A stretch of DNA of 28,283 bases from a virus. Below, piece by piece: positions 1-6,507 of this stretch; position 1 is the first letter of the stretch; each line of letters begins with the position of its first letter. The position numbers and the translations under genes were made by a program. Location of the stretch: positions 1-28,283 of IMG/VR virus record IMGVR_UViG_3300031918_000122. One strand, written 5' to 3'. Under the pieces are notes generated by a model. It did no database searches, had not been told where the DNA came from, and was given only the letters and a program-made list of their open reading frames with translations.

Positions 1-784
1 CTGGAAACAGGCGAAATTGTTTCCAAATAAAAATCGATCGGATCAAACCGGCACCGCAGACAACGCGGTCTAAATCAGGTGCTCGCTCACTCATCGAACC
101 AGCGAGGTAAAAGAATTAAAGGGAGTAATCGAGCTATAAGCATAGGAACCTTATAAGCAGAGCAGCAGTAATCGAAACATGATTATGAGCGGGCCAAAAA
201 AACAGAGACTAACGTAATAATATGTGAGGGCGTCCTCTTTCGGCGAGAAGCATAGTATTATATGTCATAGTTAAGCGGCTGGGGACTGTCGCATTACAAA
301 ATGTCCAAAAAATGATGATTGATGGTAATACGTATTAGCAGCCATGATCCTTAAATGGAGAAAATCGAAAAGCTATAAATGCAGGAATAGCATCCCAAAA
401 TCCACACAGGTTTAAGCTCCTCAGTGTATCGAGAAGTAGGTGTCCGCCCTTTGGAAGGTTGGCCCAGGCAAGAATAGTAAATCTAATAAGCCGATTAAGA
501 GTTATGCCGGACTCAAAACCTATATTGAACATACAGGAAAGGCAAACCGACAGCAAACCTGGTACTGGTGGCAAATCAATTGCTCCGAGATAGACAAATG
601 CTGAACGGACAGCTATAAATGTCGAATTTTAATTATTTACCACGTCAATAAGTCTCATAGAAGCCGACCATACAAAATAGCCACTATTAAAGTTACTTAT
701 GAAAAATGGGTATCTGCCGCAACAGCATACAACAATATAAAAACGATATAGAATAGGTAATTTGGATAATTAAAAGCAATAACT

Positions 785-892
785 CCCCGCGCTATAATAA
801 TGGCGATCAGCCCATGAGAGATGGAAGATTAAAGGAGAAAATGCAAAAACAACTATTAATAGAATACATAAACCGGCTAGTAATGCGCGGGG
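785..892 (+). ncRNA. Multibranch domain closed by an 8-bp GC helix
   Basis: CCCCGCGC (785-792) is an exact reverse complement of GCGCGGGG (885-892). Such a GC-only match is unlikely by chance in sequence this AT-rich. The enclosed 92 nt contain a short CCAT/ATGG hairpin and long purine-rich single-stranded stretches. This is the clearest long-range helix in the gene-free region and the best anchor for a fold of the candidate large RNA. Confidence 0.55.
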
Positions 893-1689
893 TGGAAATC
901 CAATAGTTGAAGTTATCTTTTTGGCAATTAAAAAACCAAAGGCCCATGGACCTAGATAGCGAACATCTCATTATATTACTGGTTTTAAAATGAATGAAAC
1001 AATATAAAAACCAACCTAGTTGTTGCTTTCAAGGTTAATCGAAAGTGGTCTGCGCCTATACTAGTAGATAGGAAACACACGTTGTAAGTGTGATAACGAA
1101 CAGAAAGGCGAAAGCCGAAGTTGGAAACTCGCTATATAGTTTCATCCCGGCGAGATTCGGGCAGTAGATTAAGCTATAGAACAAATCATGCGAAAAACTA
1201 AAAGAATGGCTAGTTAGGAGTACGACCTGCCAGACAGGAAAACTTCAAACCCATGATATATGGGCAAAGTTTATATCACCAGTAAAAGAGTAGTAAGCTT
1301 TTACAGCATATGTCAATACGGCTAGAACCCGGTATACTTATTGCTATCATATGTCTTATGAATAGTAATAATAGGGGCGCAAAGGAGCTCGATATGCAAA
1401 ACCAAGTGGAAGGTCAAACACTTTAAAACCAATAGAATAGGGAAATGAACAATCATTCGGTACAAGACGATAAGAAAGTCATTTCAATACAAGAGTCTGA
1501 AGTTTAGAAACCTGGCGCCCATAGTTGGAATCAGTCCTTTAATGGAGAAAGGTACAGAACACGCAGGTCCAAACTGTAAACAAAGTAAATAATTAAGAAT
1601 ATGATTATTTGCCCCGTGCTTATGTACATATATAAAGTAGTCACTAAATAGGATTTAAACAAAACATTGCAAATTATATCAATAGTAAC

Positions 1690-1707
1690 TCAAGTTTCAA
1701 GACTTGA
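1690..1707 (+). other. Perfect 6-bp hairpin
   Basis: TCAAGT (1690-1695) pairs with ACTTGA (1702-1707) around the loop TTCAAG. It lies near the 3' end of the candidate RNA and just ahead of a more pyrimidine-rich stretch (about 1740-1860). No U-run follows, so it is not a terminator by itself. Confidence 0.4.
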
Positions 1708-1797
1708 CACAATATGGAACTTCAGAACACCATGGCTTCATTTGCCATAGGAATTGATACAAGGTTCGTTACGAAATCTTTCTACATACGTTCTTCT

Positions 1798-1827
1798 CTA
1801 TTCTTAATGCTAAAGAATAGTTTTTTT
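1798..1827 (+). terminator. Intrinsic terminator-like hairpin
   Basis: CTATTCTT (1798-1805) pairs perfectly with AAGAATAG (1813-1820) across a 7-nt loop and is followed at once by seven T (1821-1827). The stem is AT-rich and so not very stable, but geometry and U-tract are right for the plus strand. It gives a natural 3' end for the candidate large RNA upstream. Confidence 0.5.
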
Positions 1828-1830
1828 AAA

Positions 1831-2332
1831 TTATCAAATATTATCGGCTATTGTATTTACTATACTCAAGAGGCTAATCTCAAGGGTAGATCGTGACATA
1901 AACATCCATAGGCTTGTTGTGTAAATATAACTGGAATAGATGGAGAAGCCCATTATTCAAATACCGCTTTTATTCAAAACCAGCCCGAGAAAACGATGAA
2001 ACTAGGGCATACATATATACAATGGAATGGAGCGTCTTAGAGCAGTGGCAGATAATGCTGAGGTAATAAGATTGATCATAAGAGACTACTTATGAGGTTT
2101 ATAGTAAATAAATCGTCTAGCGACTGACAGATACAGAAAGTATATAGTGATATAAGGATTACATGCCCTGCGAGTAGGAGAGCAATGGATTTAGGATTGG
2201 AGTGTAACCAATCATTATTAAATTTCTTTACATTTTACATCAAATTTTCTAGTCGGAACAGATTAAACTCTCAGTAAGACGCAAAATATTTTCAAAACAC
2301 AGTAATTAAATCAATTAAAAACGGAGGTCAAA
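1831..2332 (+). other. Gene-free stretch upstream of the first early gene
   Basis: No credible ORF is seen here. It contains a perfect hairpin, GATTGG (2195-2200) with CCAATC (2208-2213), with the 7-nt loop AGTGTAA, and a weaker GCCC/GGGC pairing near 1985-2010. The last 110 nt are AT-rich and would be expected to hold the promoter for the plus-strand genes, but I cannot identify a specific Bacteroidota or phage promoter motif. Confidence 0.35.
2323..2332 (+). promoter_or_regulatory. Shine-Dalgarno ribosome binding site
   Basis: GGAGG at 2323-2327 lies five bases before the ATG at 2333. Most other starts here have only A-rich leaders (typically ending in CAAAATG), as is common in Bacteroidota. 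A near-perfect Shine-Dalgarno is therefore unusual in this window and confirms the start. Confidence 0.7.
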
Positions 2333-2800
2333 ATGAAGACAAAGAATAAAGTAGGTCAGCGGCTTTTTGCTGGCGCAGAAATTTTCAAAATAGCATCAAA
2401 ACCAGTTGATGTAAATCACAAGTCAAAAGAAAAAGAATTACGTATCGAAAAACTTGCACTTATCTGCATGCCAAAAGCACTCGTAGTAAACGAAGTGAAA
2501 TTGACACACGGACCTGGTGGATCGGAAATTTACGTAGTGAACGGAGGAGACAACAAAGTCTTATTCCCTGGTAATTACAAATTCGCAGAAGACGCCGGTA
2601 AATTCGATCTCGAAAAAGAGCCCGACACATATTTCCCTTCCTATAAGGAGGCAATCTCAATTTGCAACGCTGAAAATGAAAGCGAGATTAATCGCTTGAC
2701 AATTATTCGCGATGATATCGAAGAACAGATTAACTGTCTAATTGCCGCTAACAAGGCAAATACCGCAGCTATTCCGTTGTACGAAGAAGAAGAGGACTAA
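2333..2800 (+). CDS. Unknown 155-aa early protein with acidic C-terminus
   Basis: I do not recognise the family. The protein is soluble, with a basic N-terminus and a middle part rich in short beta-type segments (GGSEIYVVNGGDNKVLFPGN). Residues from about 115 to 140 (ENESEINRLTIIRDDIEEQI) look helical, possibly a short coiled coil, and the chain ends in the acidic tail EEEED. No catalytic motif, signal peptide or membrane segment is visible. The start is fixed by a good Shine-Dalgarno, making this the gene most clearly marked for strong translation. It is the first gene after the long noncoding region and is followed after 35 nt by another unknown gene in the same direction. An early host-takeover or DNA-binding accessory role would be a guess. 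Confidence 0.85.
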   Translation: MKTKNKVGQRLFAGAEIFKIASKPVDVNHKSKEKELRIEKLALICMPKALVVNEVKLTHGPGGSEIYVVNGGDNKVLFPGNYKFAEDAGKFDLEKEPDTYFPSYKEAISICNAENESEINRLTIIRDDIEEQINCLIAANKANTAAIPLYEEEED

Positions 2801-2803
2801 TCC

Positions 2804-2819
2804 GAGTTCGCAAGAACTC
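2804..2819 (+). other. GCAA-tetraloop hairpin between two genes
   Basis: GAGTTC (2804-2809) and GAACTC (2814-2819) form a perfect 6-bp stem capped by GCAA, a stable GNRA tetraloop. It occupies almost the whole 35-nt gap between two genes and is followed only by a weak T-rich stretch. It could protect the 3' end of the upstream message, attenuate transcription or be a processing point. Confidence 0.5.
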
Positions 2820-2835
2820 TTAATTCATATTCAAT

Positions 2836-3357
2836 ATGGATAAAAAGACTAGTTTAAATGATATTGATTTGCAGCGATTAGCTGAATTAGTCAATGTCTA
2901 TCTCAAACCATCTGAACGTTTTTCAATAAATGGGAAAGGTGAGGTTTCTTTAACAGTTAAATCTTGGTTGGCAAGACTCTTTAAACGGAGTTCAGAAGAC
3001 CACTATGACTTCTTAGAAGTGGTAGGGATAATTGTAAAAGGAATTATGGATGTTAAGGGAGTAATCCCTTTCATAGCAACTACATGCGATAATTCTATTG
3101 ATATATTAATTGACAACAATGATAGATCAACAGTTATTGCAAAACTCTATACAGCACATATAATAGACGAAGACCCTCAAATAGAAGAGGCAAAAGTGAT
3201 TGGGCAAAAGGTAACAATTGAGTCCAAACAACGAATGCTCTATCCAGGAGAAGTTATATTCCGAAAGGAACCTAGCATCCGAGAGCTAAATGAGAATGTT
3301 TGCGCATTATTAAATGGCAAAAGAAACAATAAAATTGTCATAATTGGCAAAAGGTAG
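2836..3357 (+). CDS. Unknown 173-aa protein
   Basis: Not recognised. The N-terminus (DKKTSLNDIDLQRLAELVNVYL) is predicted by eye to be helical. It is followed by a basic stretch (KSWLARLFKRSSEDH) and then a hydrophobic segment (FLEVVGIIVKGIMDVKGVIPFIA, about residues 61-83) that could be a buried helix or a weak membrane-associated helix. The C-terminal half is mixed alpha/beta and ends in the basic IVIIGKR. The only in-frame ATG with an A/T-rich leader is used as start. The stop is TAG, one of several genes here that use TAG, which argues against TAG recoding. Cotranscription with the upstream gene is likely. Function unknown. Confidence 0.8.
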   Translation: MDKKTSLNDIDLQRLAELVNVYLKPSERFSINGKGEVSLTVKSWLARLFKRSSEDHYDFLEVVGIIVKGIMDVKGVIPFIATTCDNSIDILIDNNDRSTVIAKLYTAHIIDEDPQIEEAKVIGQKVTIESKQRMLYPGEVIFRKEPSIRELNENVCALLNGKRNNKIVIIGKR

Positions 3358-3665
3358 TTTTTTAATTAAGTAATAAATATTGAAATTCATTGAGGTTAAA
3401 CCCTGACGTTCGAACTGTATATGATTGGGTAACTCCGAGGATCATTTACGCTAAGCGAGAAGACAATGTACAAAAAACAATATTCATTATGGCTTAGAAA
3501 ACACACAAAAAAAATAACGCAGATCCAAACCTTAAACGGGGAGGAACTGCTTTGTCCTTTTAAAAAAGAATAAACAGAGTGATATCTGTTATTTAACACG
3601 GAGAGGTTGCTTTAGGTCAAAAAGAATTAACTATTAGTAATAATCAAAACTAAAAAATTATCAAA
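3358..3665 (+). other. 308-nt gene-free stretch with hairpins, possible ncRNA or leader
   Basis: No real gene is seen. On the plus strand CTAAGC (3451-3456) pairs with GCTTAG (3492-3497), and ATGAT (3421-3425) with ATCAT (3441-3445). AGGA (3542-3545) pairs with TCCT (3555-3558), extendable by G-U pairs. A 9-bp hairpin with one bulged A runs 3569-3578/3585-3593. Two look-alike segments occur 60 nt apart: GGAGGAACTGCTTTGTCC (from about 3540) and GGAGAGGTTGCTTTAGGTC (from about 3600). The region could be a structured 5' leader of the next gene or a separate small RNA. Confidence 0.35.
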
Positions 3666-4124
3666 ATGACAGCACCTACTAAAATTACACCTACAAAACT
3701 GATCGCAAAACGCGAAGTACTTATCGCACAGATCAAAACCTCTTGGAATCTTATTATTAAAAACAATGTATTACCAACAGAGATGATGCCTCTATACAAT
3801 TTAACAGCTGTATATGCTCAAATTAAAAAAGACGAAGCCAAGTTGATCGAAACGAAGATCAAACTACAGGCAATTAATTTTGGAATTAAGGACCTAAGTC
3901 TTATCTCTAAAGATAGCGCGTTCTATTCGATCTTTTTATTACAACAAATTAAAGAACGAGCAACAAAATTGGCAATGATCCCAACAAAAAAGGAAGATAC
4001 CGAAAAAGTGGTATTTAGTAGAAAATTCATCAACGATGAAATTACTGAATTGAATGGGAAGATAACTATACTGGAGGAATATCTGCTAAAATTTAACGCT
4101 GAAGAAATTAATGACGCAGCATAA
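3666..4124 (+). CDS. Unknown 152-aa helical protein
   Basis: Not recognised. The composition is strongly helical and lysine/glutamate-rich. Heptad-like hydrophobic spacing appears around residues 10-60 (KLIAKREVLIAQIKTSW, then AQIKKDEAKLIETKIKLQAI) and again at 125-147 (INDEITELNGKITILEEYLLKF), so a coiled-coil or helical-bundle protein is likely. It has no cysteine pairs, signal peptide, membrane span or nucleotide-binding motif. The ATG follows ATTATCAAA, similar to the leader before the MoxR gene (CATATCAAA). It stands alone between two gene-free stretches of about 300 nt, both with possible RNA structure. Function unknown. Confidence 0.8.
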   Translation: MTAPTKITPTKLIAKREVLIAQIKTSWNLIIKNNVLPTEMMPLYNLTAVYAQIKKDEAKLIETKIKLQAINFGIKDLSLISKDSAFYSIFLLQQIKERATKLAMIPTKKEDTEKVVFSRKFINDEITELNGKITILEEYLLKFNAEEINDAA

Positions 4125-4416
4125 CACTAACAAAGAAGTAATGGTAAATGCACTAGAAGAAGTGTAATTGGGTCCAATTCCCAAGCTTTAACAAAAGACA
4201 GATAATTTAAAAAAAGGGCAAATAGAGTTCGTTAGCTTCATAAGGGTCTAAAGACTGGTGTTGCGTTACAGTATACGACTATAATACAGAGACTCGTAAT
4301 CAAAGTATTGTGATTAACTGGACAGTCAAGCGTAAAATCAGACAACGAGGCGTCCACGAAACGCCTACAAGTTTGTAACTCCAAATTATCTGTCATCACA
4401 TTAAAAAACAAACAAA
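4125..4416 (+). other. 292-nt gene-free stretch with a run of hairpins
   Basis: No credible gene. Plus-strand hairpins: TGCACT/AGTGTA (4149-4154/4161-4166), TTGGG/CCCAA with a 7-nt loop (4168-4172/4180-4184), TAATCA/TGATTA (4297-4302/4311-4316) and AGGCGT/ACGCCT with a 7-nt loop (4348-4353/4361-4366). GACTG (4253-4257) pairs with CAGTC (4323-4327) and could close a multibranch domain that also includes TTGCG/CGTAA (4261-4265/4295-4299). The 4168-4184 hairpin resembles a tRNA T-arm with C for U55, and 4349-4365 resembles an anticodon arm with C for U33, but no cloverleaf can be built around them. Confidence 0.4.
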
Positions 4417-4902
4417 ATGAGACCAATTGAAAGAATAGATGATTTTTTAAAAAAAGTAGATTGGAATGACCTATTATATAACAGATGGAAATTGGATAAA
4501 GAAATTTATTACGATAAAAAAATTGCATACGCAATAAAACCAACTGTTCCAGAATACTGGAAAGAAAATCCAGATATGAGAATCGGCCAAGTCCTTATAA
4601 ACATGCAAATAGTGCCAAATGACATTGTAATATGGCATGCAGAAGAGCCAGACATTTTAATGTCACAGGGACTTCCACCAGAAGAATGTTTGTATTGGAC
4701 TTCGCTCTACGACAAAGACATGAATCTTTTAGATGAACCATTAAACCGAAGAGTTAGCGATTTAACAAAAGATCATATTATCGCAATCGATAAATACATG
4801 AAAGAGCACAACGGAAAGATATCACCAGAAATGGAGCAAGCGTTCGTAAATGTTCTACTAAGGCCAGAAATCACATTAGATGATTATTCTGAAATGAAAT
4901 AA
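4417..4902 (+). CDS. Conserved hypothetical protein, WxxNPDxRxGQ type
   Basis: The protein resembles a widespread uncharacterised family in bacteria and phages. Its hallmark, an opening RPIxRID helix followed by W-x-E-N-P-D-x-R-x-G-Q-x-L-I-N, is seen here at about residues 45-62 (YWKENPDMRIGQVLINM). A second block (residues 93-120) has LYWTSLYDKD followed by SDLTKDHIIAI, the recurring D-x-T-x-x-H-I-x-A-I ending of that family. No enzymatic motif, signal peptide or membrane segment is seen. The start ATG follows an A-rich leader (AAAAAACAAACAAA) and is preceded by the structured gene-free stretch. The family recognition is from memory of its sequence pattern; the function of such proteins is not known to me. 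Confidence 0.8.
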   Translation: MRPIERIDDFLKKVDWNDLLYNRWKLDKEIYYDKKIAYAIKPTVPEYWKENPDMRIGQVLINMQIVPNDIVIWHAEEPDILMSQGLPPEECLYWTSLYDKDMNLLDEPLNRRVSDLTKDHIIAIDKYMKEHNGKISPEMEQAFVNVLLRPEITLDDYSEMK

Positions 4903-4954
4903 CAGATCCTATCAAACTTTATCACATAAGATTTAACTTAAAAGTAAATTAAAA

Positions 4955-5521
4955 ATGCTGATAGAACTAGATTTGGAAGAGGCTAAGCGTCTCGGGATTA
5001 CAGTAAATCAGATTATATTGATTAGTTTGCTGATGAATAAAACACCAATAAGACCTCTACTGGACGTAATTCCATTAGAAGAAGATGACATCAACAACCT
5101 AATAGATAAGGATATATTAACAAAAGAATCAACTTTTGATGAAAAAGATTTTTCAAAACTAGTCATAACCGAAGACTTTAAAACAAAAATTAAAGTTAAA
5201 GATTATTTTACTGAATTCTTTGAAGCATATCCAGCATCAGTGCTGAGAAATGATGGACTAAAGGATTACTTACGAGGAGATATATCTCGATGTAGGAAGT
5301 ATTATGATAAAATAGTAGGAAAAAACAAAACCAAACATGACCACATGATGGATTGCCTAAAATTCGAAGTAGAAACAAGAAAAAGAGGAAATTCACTAGG
5401 TTATATGAAGAGAATGGCTAAATGGCTATTATCTGAAGAATGGCTATTATATGACGAATTTATGAAAGATAAAAAAATTCAAAAACATGCAGGGGAAGTT
5501 TATGGCACCGCAATCGAGTAG
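4955..5521 (+). CDS. Unknown protein next to the helicase; possible helicase-loader-like accessory
   Basis: Not firmly recognised. The first half (MLIELDLEEAKRLGITVNQIILISLL, then IPLEEDDINNLIDKDIL) has the rhythm of a small winged-helix or HTH domain with a linker. The second half (about 80-180: YFTEFFEAYPASVLRNDGLKDYLRGDI, then GYMKRMAKWLLSEEWLLYDEFMKD) is all-helical and rich in aromatic residues. Proteins of this size and style often sit directly before DnaB-type helicases in phages and act as loaders or replication-initiation accessories. Here its 3' end overlaps the helicase ORF, which implies coupled translation. The role is inferred from position only; no Walker motif is present, so it is not a DnaC-type ATPase. 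The stop codon is TAG. Confidence 0.75.
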   Translation: MLIELDLEEAKRLGITVNQIILISLLMNKTPIRPLLDVIPLEEDDINNLIDKDILTKESTFDEKDFSKLVITEDFKTKIKVKDYFTEFFEAYPASVLRNDGLKDYLRGDISRCRKYYDKIVGKNKTKHDHMMDCLKFEVETRKRGNSLGYMKRMAKWLLSEEWLLYDEFMKDKKIQKHAGEVYGTAIE

Positions 5522-6494
5522 TAAAATACTAGGATACAGACATATATCAACTGCTACGAACGAAATTGTTGGATATATTCAAGACAGAAGGACAAAAAAA
5601 GTAAACTCATTAGCGACCAGATGGCCTAAATTCAATCGCCTAGCAATGGGAGGAATTGAACCAAATGCCATATATGCAATAGCAGGGGTCTCTGGGAGTG
5701 GAAAGTCGTCATTTGTCAATACATTAGAAACTGATCTTATTGATCTAAATCCACGCGAAGATATAGTAATCCTATCATTTTCGTTTGAAATGCTATCAAG
5801 CAGGCAAGTGGGAAGAAAATTATCCTATAAACTAAAAAAAACCACATCAGAGTTATATAGTGCCTCAGAAAAGGGGCTAATAACGGACGAAGAGTATGAG
5901 GGGATACAGAAAGAGGCAAAAACAATAATGAGTTATCCAATTTATTATGTAGATACGCCAGGGAACGTAAGCGAAATAGCAACAACAATAAAATTCTTTC
6001 AAGATACTCTTGCCAAAGGGAAATGGCTAGTAGTCATTATAGACCATACTCTATTAATTAGAGGAAGTGGTACCGGAGGAGAAAGAGAAATTATTGTGGA
6101 TTTAGAAAAAGAATTAATAGGGGCAAAAAAAGTTGGTAAAACCTCTATCATACAAATATCACAAATGAATAGGAATATTGAATCGCCAGAAAGGTTAAAC
6201 AATAGTTCTCTTCATTACCCACAGCGAAGCGACTTATCGTCAAGCGATGCGGTCTTCCAAGGATCAGACTATGTCATAGTAATACACAGACCTGAAGTAT
6301 TAGGATTATTATCCTATGGTTACAACAATCTCCCCGTAAAAGATTGTGTATACTTACATTTTTTGAAAAATAGAGAAGGGGACCTTAAGATATTGAAATT
6401 TATCAATGATCTAAAGTATAACAACCTAAAAGAGCCAGAAGAAGACGAAATAACCGCGGAAAGACACCAACAGCAGCTAGAAATAAAAATTTAA
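5487..6494 (+). CDS. DnaB-type replicative DNA helicase, RecA-fold core
   Basis: This is a hexameric-helicase ATPase core. The Walker A loop GVSGSGKSS lies at about residues 68-76. The conserved FEM (FSFEMLSSRQVGRKLSYKL) follows at about 103-120, Walker B as VVIIDH near 182-187, and the motif-3 region ISQMNRNIE near 225-233 with its glutamine. HFLKNREGD (about 290-298) is the C-terminal segment that in DnaB holds the basic residue contacting the neighbouring subunit. At 335 aa it lacks the N-terminal collar domain of cellular DnaB (about 450-470 aa), like compact phage helicases. It would unwind DNA 5'-3' at the phage fork with the primase encoded at 8567. The start may be 5487 or the ATG at 5502, which has AGGGGAAG just upstream; both overlap the preceding gene. 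Confidence 0.92.
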   Translation: MQGKFMAPQSSSKILGYRHISTATNEIVGYIQDRRTKKVNSLATRWPKFNRLAMGGIEPNAIYAIAGVSGSGKSSFVNTLETDLIDLNPREDIVILSFSFEMLSSRQVGRKLSYKLKKTTSELYSASEKGLITDEEYEGIQKEAKTIMSYPIYYVDTPGNVSEIATTIKFFQDTLAKGKWLVVIIDHTLLIRGSGTGGEREIIVDLEKELIGAKKVGKTSIIQISQMNRNIESPERLNNSSLHYPQRSDLSSSDAVFQGSDYVIVIHRPEVLGLLSYGYNNLPVKDCVYLHFLKNREGDLKILKFINDLKYNNLKEPEEDEITAERHQQQLEIKI

Positions 6495-6507
6495 AAAAAC
6501 ACACATC

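Larger units (their letters stand above)
1..1830 (+). ncRNA. Candidate giant structured noncoding RNA (or cluster of RNAs)
   Basis: No plausible gene covers this stretch: TAA, TAG and TGA occur densely in all plus frames and the few short ORFs do not look like proteins. The plus strand is purine-rich with many hairpins. Examples are 2-9 with 18-25 (8 bp), 53-57 with 65-69, 82-87 with 101-106, 133-140 with 150-158 (one bulged A), 1076-1080 with 1088-1092, 1124-1129 with 1138-1143, 1282-1288 with 1298-1304 and 1338-1351 with 1357-1371 (14 bp, one bulge). A helix at 1240-1245/1267-1272 encloses a second at 1250-1254/1260-1264. A GAAA-capped stem lies at 1107-1116. CCCCGCGC at 785-792 pairs with 885-892 around a 92-nt insert. 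This resembles large phage RNAs such as GOLLD or ROOL in style, but I cannot assign it to either. The 5' end may lie outside the window; the 3' end is set by the hairpin at 1798-1827. Several separate RNAs are possible. Confidence 0.55.

Noticed and set aside
1-30. Possible C-terminal end of a plus-strand gene (LETGEIVSK, then TAA)
   Set aside because: Nine codons are too few to support a gene, and the same bases form a perfect 8-bp hairpin (2-9/18-25), which fits the structured-RNA reading at least as well. Upstream sequence would decide.
200-300. Group I intron core, suggested by CAGAGACTAACG near 203
   Set aside because: The matching P7 strand is only partial (TAGT in GCATAGTATT), and no exon gene is interrupted on either side.
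335-574. 79-aa ORF on the minus strand and an 80-codon open stretch on the plus strand over the same bases
   Set aside because: Neither has a convincing start context or protein-like pattern, and open runs of this length are expected by chance in 2.3 kb over six frames.
1714-1896. 60-aa plus-strand ORF
   Set aside because: It overlaps the terminator-like hairpin at 1798-1827 and a small hairpin at 1765-1775. Its composition (many S, I, Y, F) looks like translated noncoding T-rich sequence.
31-2332. Genes hidden by stop-codon reassignment (TAG to Gln or TGA to Trp), known in some crAss-like phages
   Set aside because: TAA and TGA are both frequent in every plus frame, so reassigning TAG alone does not open a long frame. 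Genes at 2836, 4955 and 8567 end with TAG, so TAG is a normal stop here.
1-2332. Array of ordinary tRNA genes
   Set aside because: No T-arm with the standard TTC-R-A loop joined to matching acceptor arms was found. Only isolated anticodon-arm-like hairpins are present.
3396-3599. 67-aa minus-strand ORF in the gap
   Set aside because: Low-complexity hydrophobic translation, opposite to all neighbours, over plus-strand hairpins; no start context.
4238-4543. 101-aa minus-strand ORF
   Set aside because: Overlaps the start of the well-supported plus-strand gene at 4417 and a hairpin-rich gap; reads as an antisense shadow.
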